Source: Aeromonas enteropelogenes (GTDB taxonomy: Bacteria > Pseudomonadota > Gammaproteobacteria > Enterobacterales > Aeromonadaceae). From it: a DNA stretch of 64,000 bases. The stretch lies in assembly GCF_000819845.1 (NCBI RefSeq), contig NZ_CDCG01000011.1, forward strand, positions 124,001 through 188,000, read 5' to 3'. The stretch's first letter is position 1. Each line of letters begins with the position of its first letter. Made by a program: the position numbers and the translations under genes. The notes beneath the pieces are model-generated. The model had not been told where the DNA came from and did no database searches. It was given only the letters and a program-made list of their open reading frames with translations. Positions 48,203-56,100 of this stretch are shown one piece after another.

Positions 48203-48297
48203 AGCTCAGCGGGGCAGTTTATAGTCTATAAACCTTCCCGCCCAATTCTCCTGAGCTAAAGCTCGTTGGCCGACCTTGATGTCGGCCTTTTTTATTT
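48203..48297 (+). ncRNA. Candidate structured small RNA between flaA and flaB
   Basis: About 95 nt. A long interrupted stem, AGCTCAG (48203-48209) with CTGAGCT (48251-48257), then CGGG/CCCG, then GTTTATAG (48217-48224) with CTATAAAC (48226-48233), is followed at once by an intrinsic terminator (GGCCGAC-CTTGAT-GTCGGCC-TTTTTTATTTT). No open frame on this strand. Alternatives: a folded 3' end of a long flaA transcript, or a protein-binding palindrome. Confidence 0.35.
48268..48297 (+). terminator. Strong intrinsic terminator in the flaA-flaB gap
   Basis: GGCCGAC-CTTGAT-GTCGGCC followed by TTTTTTATTTT. Ends either the flaA read-through transcript or a separate small RNA. Confidence 0.85.
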
Positions 48298-48859
48298 TCA
48301 ACGTAACAAAGCATAACCCATGCCAGTTCTGAAATGCTTTCACCAGCGAGAAAAAGGAGTCGTACGCTTCTGCTTTATCGTGAACCGTCAAGGTTTTGAG
48401 GTGGTAGACAGATCCAGTCATCTTTTCAGGCTGTCAAATTGTTGGCTCAATGGGCGCTTGTTGCCATTGGCCCGAGTCAAAACAATGACCCTATCTTGAG
48501 TCTTTGCTTCCCTTTTCTCTGATATACATCTGTGAACATTCAGTTATTTATCTGTTTTGAACCAAAGGTAGCCGATGTGTTTGAGCTGCTCTTTGGGGGC
48601 GGATTGATCTGAGGGGGGCAATTATTTGCCGCAGGCGGCAAAAAAAAGACTAAAGCTTCGTTCTGCGTGGCCGTTAACCAAGGTAAGCAAAAGATTGGGT
48701 GTTCGGGACTCCTGGATTTTGCGGTGTGGTGGGTGATTGTCCGTTCAAACAATCCCCACTGGTCGAGAGTAGACGGGCTCGTTCAACCCTCTACTCCCGG
48801 ATTGCAACAAGGCTGATGTAAGCGAGGCCTGCAGTCTGTATCGATTGGGAGATTAAATC
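48298..48859. other. flaB upstream region, no gene seen
   Basis: About 560 bp, A+T-rich, without convincing coding frames. Short frames on the minus strand (such as 48206-48421) show no clear ribosome-binding site or recognised family. No good sigma-28 box is visible; the nearest is GCCGATGT near 48570 without a proper -35. A small hairpin lies at 48625-48642. Confidence 0.4.
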
Positions 48860-49717
48860 ATGGCTATGTTTATTAACACCAACGTGTCCTCGCTGAACGC
48901 TCAGCGTAACTTGATGAATACCAACAAGACACTGGACACGTCATATCAACGTTTGTCGTCCGGTCTGCGCATCAACAGCGCCAAGGATGACTCCGCCGGT
49001 CTGCAAATTTCCAACCGTCTGACCTCCCAGGTCAATGGTCTGAACCAGGGTAACCGTAACGCAAACGACGGCATCTCTCTGGCGCAAACCGCAGAAGGTG
49101 CGATGGAAGAGATCACCGGCATGCTGCAACGCATGCGGACTCTGGCACAACAGTCTGCTAACGGTTCCAACAACACCTCTGACCGTACCGCACTCCAGCA
49201 AGAAGTCGACCAACTCTCTACCGAGATCGACCGTATTGCCAGCGACACTACCTTTGGTGGTAAGAAGCTGCTGGATAGCTCCTTCAAGGGTGAATTCCAG
49301 GTGGGTGCCGATGCCAAGCAGACCATCTCCTTCAGTCTGACCGGTTTTGCATTCAACGTGGCGGGGATTGCCGGTAATGCTTCAGTCACAACCGCTTTTG
49401 CTGCCGGCGCTTCTGGGATCAACATCAGCGCTGCCTCCTCAGCGCAATCCGTGCTCGGTGCCGTCGACAAGATGATCAAGTCTGTTGACTCCAAGCGTGC
49501 AGAGCTGGGTGCGGTGCAAAACCGGATGGAATCGACCATTCGCAACCAATCCAACATCGCCGAGAACCTCTCTGCTGCTCGTGCGCGTGTACGTGATGCG
49601 GACTTCGCGGTTGAAACTGCGAACCTGACTCAGTACAACATCTTGCAGCAAGCCGCGTCGACCGTGCTGGCGCAAGCCAACCAGCGTCCGAACGGTGCAT
49701 TGTCGCTGCTGCGTTGA
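48860..49717 (+). CDS. flaB: Polar flagellin B
   Basis: 285-aa flagellin, a close paralogue of FlaA: both ends align nearly residue for residue and differences concentrate in the middle (about 150-205). Two tandem polar flagellins are typical of Aeromonas. GGGAG upstream of the ATG. No terminator lies between its stop and flaG; the first one is inside the flaG coding sequence (49811-49838), so most flaB transcripts may stop there. Confidence 0.96.
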   Translation: MAMFINTNVSSLNAQRNLMNTNKTLDTSYQRLSSGLRINSAKDDSAGLQISNRLTSQVNGLNQGNRNANDGISLAQTAEGAMEEITGMLQRMRTLAQQSANGSNNTSDRTALQQEVDQLSTEIDRIASDTTFGGKKLLDSSFKGEFQVGADAKQTISFSLTGFAFNVAGIAGNASVTTAFAAGASGINISAASSAQSVLGAVDKMIKSVDSKRAELGAVQNRMESTIRNQSNIAENLSAARARVRDADFAVETANLTQYNILQQAASTVLAQANQRPNGALSLLR

Positions 49718-49755
49718 TAAGCTGATACAGGTATGGAAAGTAGTTGGAGGACATC

Positions 49756-50187
49756 ATGGCAAATGAAGTAAACCTTGGCTCGGCCTCCTCCTATGCTTTT
49801 CCAAAAACTGAAAGCAGTAGCCGTGAGGCTACTGCTTTTGTTTTGGCGCAGCAGAAAGAGGATGTGGCGAAGAAGCGTCAACAAGAGTTGGATGAAGCTG
49901 CAAAGCAGGAAGCCGCCACCAAAGATGAAACAAAATCAGCATCTTTGGAAGAACAGGTACAAGAATTGCAGTCGATAGTATCGATCAAAGGATGGTATCT
50001 GAATATTTCCAAGGATAATGAGCTTGGCAAGACCATCGTCAAGCTGCTGGACAAGGATTCGGGAGAGGTGATCCGCCAGATCCCGAGCGAAGAGTTGCTG
50101 TCCATATCCAAGCGGTTTCGTGAACTTGAGCAGTCGGGGCTCGATGAGAGTCATCGCAAAGGGCTGCTGTTTGATAAATCTGTGTAG
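49756..50187 (+). CDS. flaG: Flagellar protein FlaG
   Basis: 143-aa FlaG-family protein, linked to filament length control in other bacteria. The N-terminal half is charged and helical (QQKEDVAKKRQQELDEAAKQ); the conserved C-terminal domain has GWYLNISKDNELGKTIVKLL and GEVIRQIPSEELLSISKRF. ATG 49756 has GGAGG five bases upstream. A perfect terminator-like hairpin sits in codons about 19-28 and should limit expression of flaG and downstream genes. Confidence 0.92.
   Translation: MANEVNLGSASSYAFPKTESSSREATAFVLAQQKEDVAKKRQQELDEAAKQEAATKDETKSASLEEQVQELQSIVSIKGWYLNISKDNELGKTIVKLLDKDSGEVIRQIPSEELLSISKRFRELEQSGLDESHRKGLLFDKSV
49811..49846 (+). terminator. Intrinsic terminator inside the flaG coding sequence
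   Basis: AAAGCAGTAGCC-GTGA-GGCTACTGCTTT: 12-bp perfect stem, 4-nt loop, followed by TGTTTTGG. An outer CCAAAA (49801-49806) can pair with TTTTGG (49841-49846). Best explained as the flaB terminator located within flaG. Confidence 0.75.
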
Positions 50188-50199
50188 AGGGAGGTTTGT

Positions 50200-51594
50200 A
50201 TGGGCTCGATAACATCTGCTGGCGTGGGATCCGGCTTGCCACTGGAAGATCTCATCAAAGCATCTTTAGATGCAAAGAAAGCCCAGTTTGAAAAACAGGT
50301 TGTGACCCGTGAGGCCAACCTGAAAACCTCGCTTTCTGGTGTCGGCAAGTTGAAATCAGCCATCGACACCTTCAATACAGCCCTTCAGAAGTTGGCAAAG
50401 CCGACCGACTTTGCGGGGCGCAAGGTCACCATAAGCCAGGATACGACCAATCCGGTGCTGAACATGACGGCGACGGATACAGCCAGTCAGGGCAAGTATG
50501 ATATCCAGGTAGATCAGCTGGCCAAGGGGACCAAGCTCACGTCTCAGGCAGGGACATTCAGCTCGCCCAAAGACGTGATTGCCACTGCCGATGGCAAGTT
50601 GACCTTTACCGATGGTGACAAGTCCTTCGAGGTTGATGTCAAGGCGGGGGATACCCTCGAGCAACTGCGCAAACGGATCAATGCCAAGAGTGACAGCAAT
50701 TTTGGCGTATCGGCCAACATCATCACCAGCAATGGTCAGTCCCAGCTCGTGCTGGAATCGTCCGTCACTGGCAGTAGCGGCAATCTGCAGATCACGGCCA
50801 GTACGCCAGAGCTGCAGAAATTCGATACAAGCAGTCCCTCTTCATCCTTTGATCGGGAAAATGGTGTCGATGCCAAGGTGACCATCGACGGCGTGGAGGT
50901 GACCAACTCCTCCAATACCTTTGACAACGTTATCCAGGACTTGAAGTTCACTGTACTGCGAGTCAGTGACAAGGAGTCTGACGGGGTCACCTCCAAGAAA
51001 ACCAAGGTCACTGTCGAAGACAACATCGATAAAGCCAAAGAAAACATCAATAATTTCGTCAAGGCTTACAATGATTTGCAAACAACCATGGATGACTTGG
51101 GCAAAAGGCCCGTGATCGTCGGTGGTAATCGGACCGGGGACCCGGGTGAACTCGCCGGTGATCCGACGCTGTTTGCAATCCGGAATACCCTCTTTAAAGA
51201 GCTGTCCAGTGAGACAGGCAGTGGGGCCATCAAGTCGCTGTTTGATATCGGCATCAAGATGGACAAGGATGGAAAACTCTCCGTTGACTCCACAAAACTC
51301 GATGACAAATTGAAGTCGGATTTTAATGGCGTATCTGCACTGTTTTCCGGCAGTGATGGTCTGGCCAAGCGCATTGACCCGCAGATGAAGGAATATACCA
51401 AGTCTGCCGGATTGCTGGCTCAGCGTCAGGACGGGATTAATACCCAATTAAAAGACATTGCGCAGAAACGAACCGACTTCAATTCCTATATGGTGACTTA
51501 TGAAGAAGGCTTGCGCAAAAAATATGCTTCACTCGATGTGATGATCGCCAAGATGAACTCTTCTTCCAATGCCTTGGCTGGCATGTTGATGTAA
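50200..51594 (+). CDS. fliD: Flagellar filament cap protein FliD (FlaH)
   Basis: 464-aa capping protein that sits at the filament tip and folds incoming flagellin. The N-terminus has ITSAGVGSGLPLEDLIKASL, the family start; the C-terminus is helical (LAQRQDGINTQLKDIAQKRT) with terminal AKMNSSSNALAGMLM. Domain order and length fit FliD. GGGAGG precedes the ATG. Base composition is noticeably less G+C-rich than in the genes outside the flagellar region. Confidence 0.94.
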   Translation: MGSITSAGVGSGLPLEDLIKASLDAKKAQFEKQVVTREANLKTSLSGVGKLKSAIDTFNTALQKLAKPTDFAGRKVTISQDTTNPVLNMTATDTASQGKYDIQVDQLAKGTKLTSQAGTFSSPKDVIATADGKLTFTDGDKSFEVDVKAGDTLEQLRKRINAKSDSNFGVSANIITSNGQSQLVLESSVTGSSGNLQITASTPELQKFDTSSPSSSFDRENGVDAKVTIDGVEVTNSSNTFDNVIQDLKFTVLRVSDKESDGVTSKKTKVTVEDNIDKAKENINNFVKAYNDLQTTMDDLGKRPVIVGGNRTGDPGELAGDPTLFAIRNTLFKELSSETGSGAIKSLFDIGIKMDKDGKLSVDSTKLDDKLKSDFNGVSALFSGSDGLAKRIDPQMKEYTKSAGLLAQRQDGINTQLKDIAQKRTDFNSYMVTYEEGLRKKYASLDVMIAKMNSSSNALAGMLM

Positions 51595-51613
51595 ATTTAA
51601 TTGAGACGGTGTT

Positions 51614-52039
51614 ATGTATCAGCGAAACATTAAAGCATATAAAGCTACGTCACTTGAGGCCGAATTGTCGGTGGCCGATCCCCATCGTGTCATTCAATTG
51701 CTCATGCAGGGTTTTCTGGAGCGTTTGGCCAAGGCCAAGGGAGCCATTGAGCGCAAGGATTACGAACAAAAATCGATGCTGATTTCGTCGGCTACCGCCA
51801 TATTGAATGGCCTGCAAGACTCCCTTGATATGGAACTGGGTGGCATTACCAATGATCTCTATGGCTTGTATGCCTATATGAAGGATCGTTTGCTTGATGC
51901 ATCCGTGAATATGGATATCGCTGCGATTGATGAGGTCATCGGGCTGATGCTTCCCATCAAGAGTGCCTGGGATCAGGTGCCGGAAGAGGAGAAGCAAAAA
52001 GCGTATGCGATGCGCCGTGAAAGGGGAGAGCTCTCCTGA
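51614..52039 (+). CDS. fliS: Flagellin chaperone FliS (FlaJ)
   Basis: 141-aa cytoplasmic export chaperone that binds the flagellin C-terminus. Begins MYQRNIKAYKATSLEAELS and contains HRVIQLLMQGFLERLAKAKG and IAAIDEVIGLMLPIKSAWDQ, all typical of FliS. The stop overlaps the next start (TGATG), so the two are translationally coupled. Confidence 0.94.
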   Translation: MYQRNIKAYKATSLEAELSVADPHRVIQLLMQGFLERLAKAKGAIERKDYEQKSMLISSATAILNGLQDSLDMELGGITNDLYGLYAYMKDRLLDASVNMDIAAIDEVIGLMLPIKSAWDQVPEEEKQKAYAMRRERGELS

Positions 52040-52341
52040 TGCCTGATCTTCGCAATGAAATCATCAGGCTGACGCAACGCATCATGGTATCGCTGGGTGG
52101 TGAGGATGAAAACCTCACTACCGCTCTGATAGACGAACGACGGGCGGTGATCGACAAGTTGATTGCCCATCGTGACCCTCAAGTCGACTATAGCGAATTT
52201 GTTAAGCAGGTGTCTGAACTGGATGCTCAGATTGTCGACACGCTTTCCCAACATAAAAATGAAGTGGCTGAATCAATTTCATTGCTCAGCAGAAGCAGCA
52301 AAGCGTTGGCGTCATATAATAAAAACCGTGGAGAGTTCTAA
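52039..52341 (+). CDS. FliT-sized flagellar chaperone-like protein
   Basis: 100-aa all-helical protein coupled to fliS by TGATG and to maf-1 by TAATG. Position and size correspond to FliT-type chaperones (export chaperone for FliD) found after fliS in many gammaproteobacteria, but the sequence similarity is too weak to be sure. Contains DERRAVIDKLIAHRDPQVDY in the middle and an amphipathic C-terminus. Confidence 0.7.
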   Translation: MPDLRNEIIRLTQRIMVSLGGEDENLTTALIDERRAVIDKLIAHRDPQVDYSEFVKQVSELDAQIVDTLSQHKNEVAESISLLSRSSKALASYNKNRGEF

Positions 52342-54446
52342 TGCCATCGTTAAATGATATCATTAATCGCTCGGAAGATGAGCTGCAACGTTTGACATTG
52401 CAACATCAGCAAGAAATTGCATTGGCACAACTAATTCCGGTTCGTTTTTCACAGAATATCGACGCCTTCCAGAAATATATTCCCTCGATAGCTGAGCAGT
52501 TTTCATCCTACAAGCCAAGCGCCGATTTTGAGATTTTTTGTATCGAGAATGGTATTGCCAATCTGCGTTGGCAGGAGAGCGGCCATATTTTATATGGCGA
52601 AGATCCATTCGATGAATGCCTGCAACAGATCGAAGCCGCATTGGCATCCGGTGGATTGATAAAATTTGGCATCGAGCGGCAATGGGATCCTTTCCAGCAG
52701 CAGCACTTTCTCTATACCAATGCATTGCAGAATGTGATTGCTGAATTTAGCAAACAGAATACCGCCAACACTGAGACTCTTCCTCACGATATTCCACTGA
52801 TGCTTATGTTTGGTCTGGGCCTTGGCTATCAGTTGGGATATCTCTACGAACGCAAGAACATCGCCAATCTGTTTGTTTTTGAACCGAACCTGGATCTTTT
52901 CTACGCATCCTTGTTCTGTTTTGATTGGGCGCCATTGCTGGATTACATTGCTGAAAACAAACTGGGTATTCACATTTTTCTGGGGCAGGATGAACATGTC
53001 ATCATGCAGGACCTCAAGGATGCGGTGAATAAAAAAGGTGCATTTTTATCTTCCCAAGTGTTTGGCATGTCCCACTACCAATCAGCAGTGCTCTCATCGC
53101 TACAAGCTCAAATTGCCAAAGAGTTCTATTCGCTGGCGATGGGGTGGGGATTTTTTGATGACAGCCTGTTTGGCCTCGCAAATGGCGTTGACAATATCCT
53201 TGCCGGCGCCCGTTTTCTGAGTCTGAAAAACCGACTGCCCACATCCCTCAAAAAAACGCCAGTCTTTGTCATCGCCAATGGCCCGTCGCTGGATGCGGAT
53301 ATCGAATTTATCAGGGCACATCAGCATCAGGCCATATTGATCGCATGCGGTACGGCAATCTCCTCGCTCTATAGGGCGGGCATTACGCCGGACATATATA
53401 TTGCGGTCGAGCGGGTTAACATGGTTGCGGCACATCTTGCCCAGATGAATGCCAGCGAGTATTTGCAGGATATCCTGATGATTGCCCCGGATGTCATTCA
53501 TGCCGATACCAAGCGTATGTTCAAACGATATGTGCTCGGTATTAAGGCTGACGAGCCGCTTTACGTCCTGTTGTGCAATCATTTTGACTGGGCGGCAGAA
53601 CTGCAGTGCTTGAGTTGCATCAATCCGCTGGTGGGCAACCTGGGGATCAGTTTGCCGCTGCACCTTGGTTTTGAACGCGTTTATCTATTCGGGCTTGATA
53701 ATGGATTCAAATCTGCCGAGCACCATCACTCCCGCTTGAGCGGTTATTATGATGACAAGGGCAATCCTATCGCCGCTTATAAAGATATGGCGCTGGCGTT
53801 GGCTGACAATATCAGGCCTGCCAACTTTGGCGGTGAAGTGCAAACCAATCAGCTATTTTCTGCCTCTGTGATGATGGCTGAATTTCTGGTTCAGCATTGC
53901 CCGGATGCAAACATATACAACTGCTCCGATGGCGCTTTGATCAAGGGGTGTGAACCGCTGAAGAGCCGGGATATTGTGGATTTGCCACCCATGCTCGATA
54001 AGAAGGTGCTGGTTGATTATATCTACAACGACATGGCCATCTCGGTGGATACTTCCCGTGATGCGATCGAGCCGCTGCTTGACGTTGATCTGTTTGCACG
54101 GGTGATGGAGTTGATGAAACAGGATTGGGCTGCCGATTTTGCCTCACGAGCCATGCTGGTGGAGGCAATGCAACGCAGCATGGAATATATCAACGTGATC
54201 CGTGAAAGCAGGCAGTCTCATATCCACAACATACTGTTTGGCTCTCTCAACGGCATGTTTACCCTGTATCTGGCGATAGCCTATTTCAACGATGATGAAA
54301 CCCTGTGCATGGCATGTGTCAATGAGCACAGGTATCTCTTTGTGGAATTTCTTGACCGTATGGGAATGATTTATCCCCATGCCCTCGATTATATCCAGGG
54401 AAGACACATCGCGGCTGTGCCAGGTTTGGCTTATCAGTTGTCATAA
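52341..54446 (+). CDS. maf1: Motility accessory factor Maf-1 (flagellin glycosyltransferase)
   Basis: 701-aa protein with a central DUF115/MptE-like domain (about residues 290-480) holding VIANGPSLDADIEFIRAHQ and ITPDIYIAVERVN, flanked by a beta-rich N-terminal region and a helical C-terminus. Maf proteins transfer pseudaminic acid to flagellin Ser/Thr in Aeromonas, Campylobacter and others. Coupled to the fliS/fliT-like genes, so expression goes with flagellin. Visibly A+T-richer than its surroundings, suggesting transfer. A bidirectional terminator follows. Confidence 0.92.
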   Translation: MPSLNDIINRSEDELQRLTLQHQQEIALAQLIPVRFSQNIDAFQKYIPSIAEQFSSYKPSADFEIFCIENGIANLRWQESGHILYGEDPFDECLQQIEAALASGGLIKFGIERQWDPFQQQHFLYTNALQNVIAEFSKQNTANTETLPHDIPLMLMFGLGLGYQLGYLYERKNIANLFVFEPNLDLFYASLFCFDWAPLLDYIAENKLGIHIFLGQDEHVIMQDLKDAVNKKGAFLSSQVFGMSHYQSAVLSSLQAQIAKEFYSLAMGWGFFDDSLFGLANGVDNILAGARFLSLKNRLPTSLKKTPVFVIANGPSLDADIEFIRAHQHQAILIACGTAISSLYRAGITPDIYIAVERVNMVAAHLAQMNASEYLQDILMIAPDVIHADTKRMFKRYVLGIKADEPLYVLLCNHFDWAAELQCLSCINPLVGNLGISLPLHLGFERVYLFGLDNGFKSAEHHHSRLSGYYDDKGNPIAAYKDMALALADNIRPANFGGEVQTNQLFSASVMMAEFLVQHCPDANIYNCSDGALIKGCEPLKSRDIVDLPPMLDKKVLVDYIYNDMAISVDTSRDAIEPLLDVDLFARVMELMKQDWAADFASRAMLVEAMQRSMEYINVIRESRQSHIHNILFGSLNGMFTLYLAIAYFNDDETLCMACVNEHRYLFVEFLDRMGMIYPHALDYIQGRHIAAVPGLAYQLS

Positions 54447-54477
54447 TATTTTGACATCTTGAGCTGTCAGAACAATC

Positions 54478-54513
54478 AAAGCCCTCCCGTCAGAGAAGAT
54501 GGAGGGCTTTTTT
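54478..54513. terminator. Bidirectional terminator between Maf-1 and the island operon
   Basis: AAAGCCCTCC-13 nt-GGAGGGCTTTTTT; serves the plus-strand flagellin operon and the converging minus-strand pse operon. Confidence 0.88.
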
Positions 54514-54547
54514 GTATGAGGTGTAGAACGTGAAGCCGGGGAGGGCG

Positions 54548-54811
54548 TCACCCCTTGTCGGTCATTTCGAAGAGGGCGACGAGTTCATATTCGAGTTCGT
54601 CAGCCAGAGCCAGCCAATCTTCACGTTCTTGTTGCTCCAGTATGCGCTTGATGAGCACGGGCAGCAGTTGCTGTTGTTGTGCCGGCCAGCCCAGGCTCTC
54701 GGATGCGGCTTGCTCCAGCAAGGCAGGAAGTGTCTGGATTGCCTCCAGAGACAAGCCAAGGCGAAAACGCTGCGCCAATGCAGTGAGTTGGGCTGTCAGA
54801 GAGGCACTCAT
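54548..54811 (-). CDS. Small hypothetical protein at the end of the pse/maf-2 operon
   Basis: 87-aa soluble helical protein rich in Leu and Gln. Its start overlaps the maf-2 stop by 4 bp (ATGA), so it belongs to the pseudaminic acid operon. No family recognised. Its size and helical nature would fit a small chaperone or adaptor, but this is speculation. Confidence 0.7.
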   Translation of the reverse strand: MSASLTAQLTALAQRFRLGLSLEAIQTLPALLEQAASESLGWPAQQQQLLPVLIKRILEQQEREDWLALADELEYELVALFEMTDKG

Positions 54812-56100
54812 TGGGTTATCTCCGGGTGATAGTGGCAGCCCTGGATATGCGCACCATCCTTGCTGGTGTTCCAGAAACGAACCTCGGGGTGACGATCTAT
54901 GTAGCGCTCCAGCTCACACAGGTAACCGGCAAAGTTCAGGGTCGTGGTCACCCGATTGCCATGGCCATCGTGCACCCAATGACGCGCTGTATGGGCACTC
55001 GGGCCAAGTGAACCATCTTGCCAACCGGTATGGGTTTGATTGCCCGGGAATGCGAAGTCGACGCCCATCAAGATGACATTGTTGGCCCCCATCTTGACGG
55101 CCAGATCCACGGCCGGGTGGATCACGCTCCCTCCTGAATGCAACACGCCTCTGGGCAAGCTGGTACGCAGGGCCTCATAGGTCTGGCTCATCGAGTAGGC
55201 GCCATAGCGCGGCCCCTGCCAGGCGGCCAGCGTCTCATGGGGCAGCATGGGGAAGTAGACCAGCTTGACCTCTTCGGAGCCGTGAGCTGGCAGCCTGTCC
55301 TGACCTATCAGGTGATCGATCGTGACGACCAGATCCGGCTTGATGTGGTGCGCGAGCAGCGTCTTGTAGGCCGTATCGACACATATGATGAGTGGTCGTG
55401 TGGGTAGTTTCGCAAGTCCGCCCAGATAGGGCAGGTGACGTGCCAGTGTCGGGCCGGTGGCGATGATCAGCGCCGTGCAGCCTGGCCGGGAGCCAAACAG
55501 CTTGGTCACGTCGGCATCGTGCGCCAGTAGCTCGCGATTGCTTTCTAGTCGCGCCAGGCGTTCGGGGTCATCGGCTTTGAAGCGCCGATTGACGAATGGC
55601 AGGTTGATCTCGCTGATCAGTCGATCCCGGATGCGGACGGCAGCATCGTCGACCAGCAGCAGCTCGGCCGGCAAGGCGAAGAAGGGTAATCGGATCTCCT
55701 GGTCATCTCCCGCGATGGTGAGCACGACCCTGGGATCAGCGAGCCAGTCATCCTGCTCCAGCAGGCGCAGCACCAGCGCAAACAGGGCGCCGTTCATGAT
55801 CTTCACTTCCAGACGGCGCAAGCTGCTGCGTTGCAACAGCACGCGGGGCAGATCGCCAAGTCCGGTGCCATAGATATGCAGTACGGGCTCTTCGGACAGG
55901 CTGGCGGCCTGCAGCTCGGCTTCTTTCCCCCTGTCGTGACGGCTGGTGAGCTGGATCCCGTCGACGCTGAGGGTGGAACCCAGTCCCTCGGTCAGTTCAA
56001 CCTGGAGGTGCGTTACATCTTGCGCCAACAGGCGGGGCCAGAGGGTGGGCCAGCGCTCGCTGATAAGCTGGCCATGGCGAGCAAGCAGTTCCTCATTCAT
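54808..56100 (-). CDS. maf2: Second Maf-family flagellin glycosyltransferase (Maf-2)
   Basis: 430-aa DUF115 protein, shorter than Maf-1. The MptE-like core has LIIATGPTLARHLPYLGGLA (about 206-225), ICVDTAYKTLLAHHIKPDLV and NNVILMGVDFAFPGNQTHT. It lacks the long C-terminal part of Maf-1. Overlaps pseI by 8 bp and the next small gene by 4 bp. Two Maf proteins in one genome could modify different flagellins, or lateral versus polar filaments (inference). Confidence 0.9.
   Translation of the reverse strand: MNEELLARHGQLISERWPTLWPRLLAQDVTHLQVELTEGLGSTLSVDGIQLTSRHDRGKEAELQAASLSEEPVLHIYGTGLGDLPRVLLQRSSLRRLEVKIMNGALFALVLRLLEQDDWLADPRVVLTIAGDDQEIRLPFFALPAELLLVDDAAVRIRDRLISEINLPFVNRRFKADDPERLARLESNRELLAHDADVTKLFGSRPGCTALIIATGPTLARHLPYLGGLAKLPTRPLIICVDTAYKTLLAHHIKPDLVVTIDHLIGQDRLPAHGSEEVKLVYFPMLPHETLAAWQGPRYGAYSMSQTYEALRTSLPRGVLHSGGSVIHPAVDLAVKMGANNVILMGVDFAFPGNQTHTGWQDGSLGPSAHTARHWVHDGHGNRVTTTLNFAGYLCELERYIDRHPEVRFWNTSKDGAHIQGCHYHPEITQ

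Noticed and set aside
48206-48421. 71-aa minus-strand frame between flaA and flaB
   Set aside because: No clear ribosome-binding site or recognised family; it overlaps the terminator and hairpin of the intergenic region. A decayed fragment of some gene is possible but cannot be supported.
48560-48585. GCCGATGT as a sigma-28 promoter for flaB
   Set aside because: The -10 differs at the key end and no -35 lies at the right distance.
48625-48642. Hairpin TTTGCCG-CAGG-CGGCAAA followed by A residues
   Set aside because: On the plus strand it is followed by A, and on the minus strand the T run comes before the stem, so it is not an intrinsic terminator for either direction.
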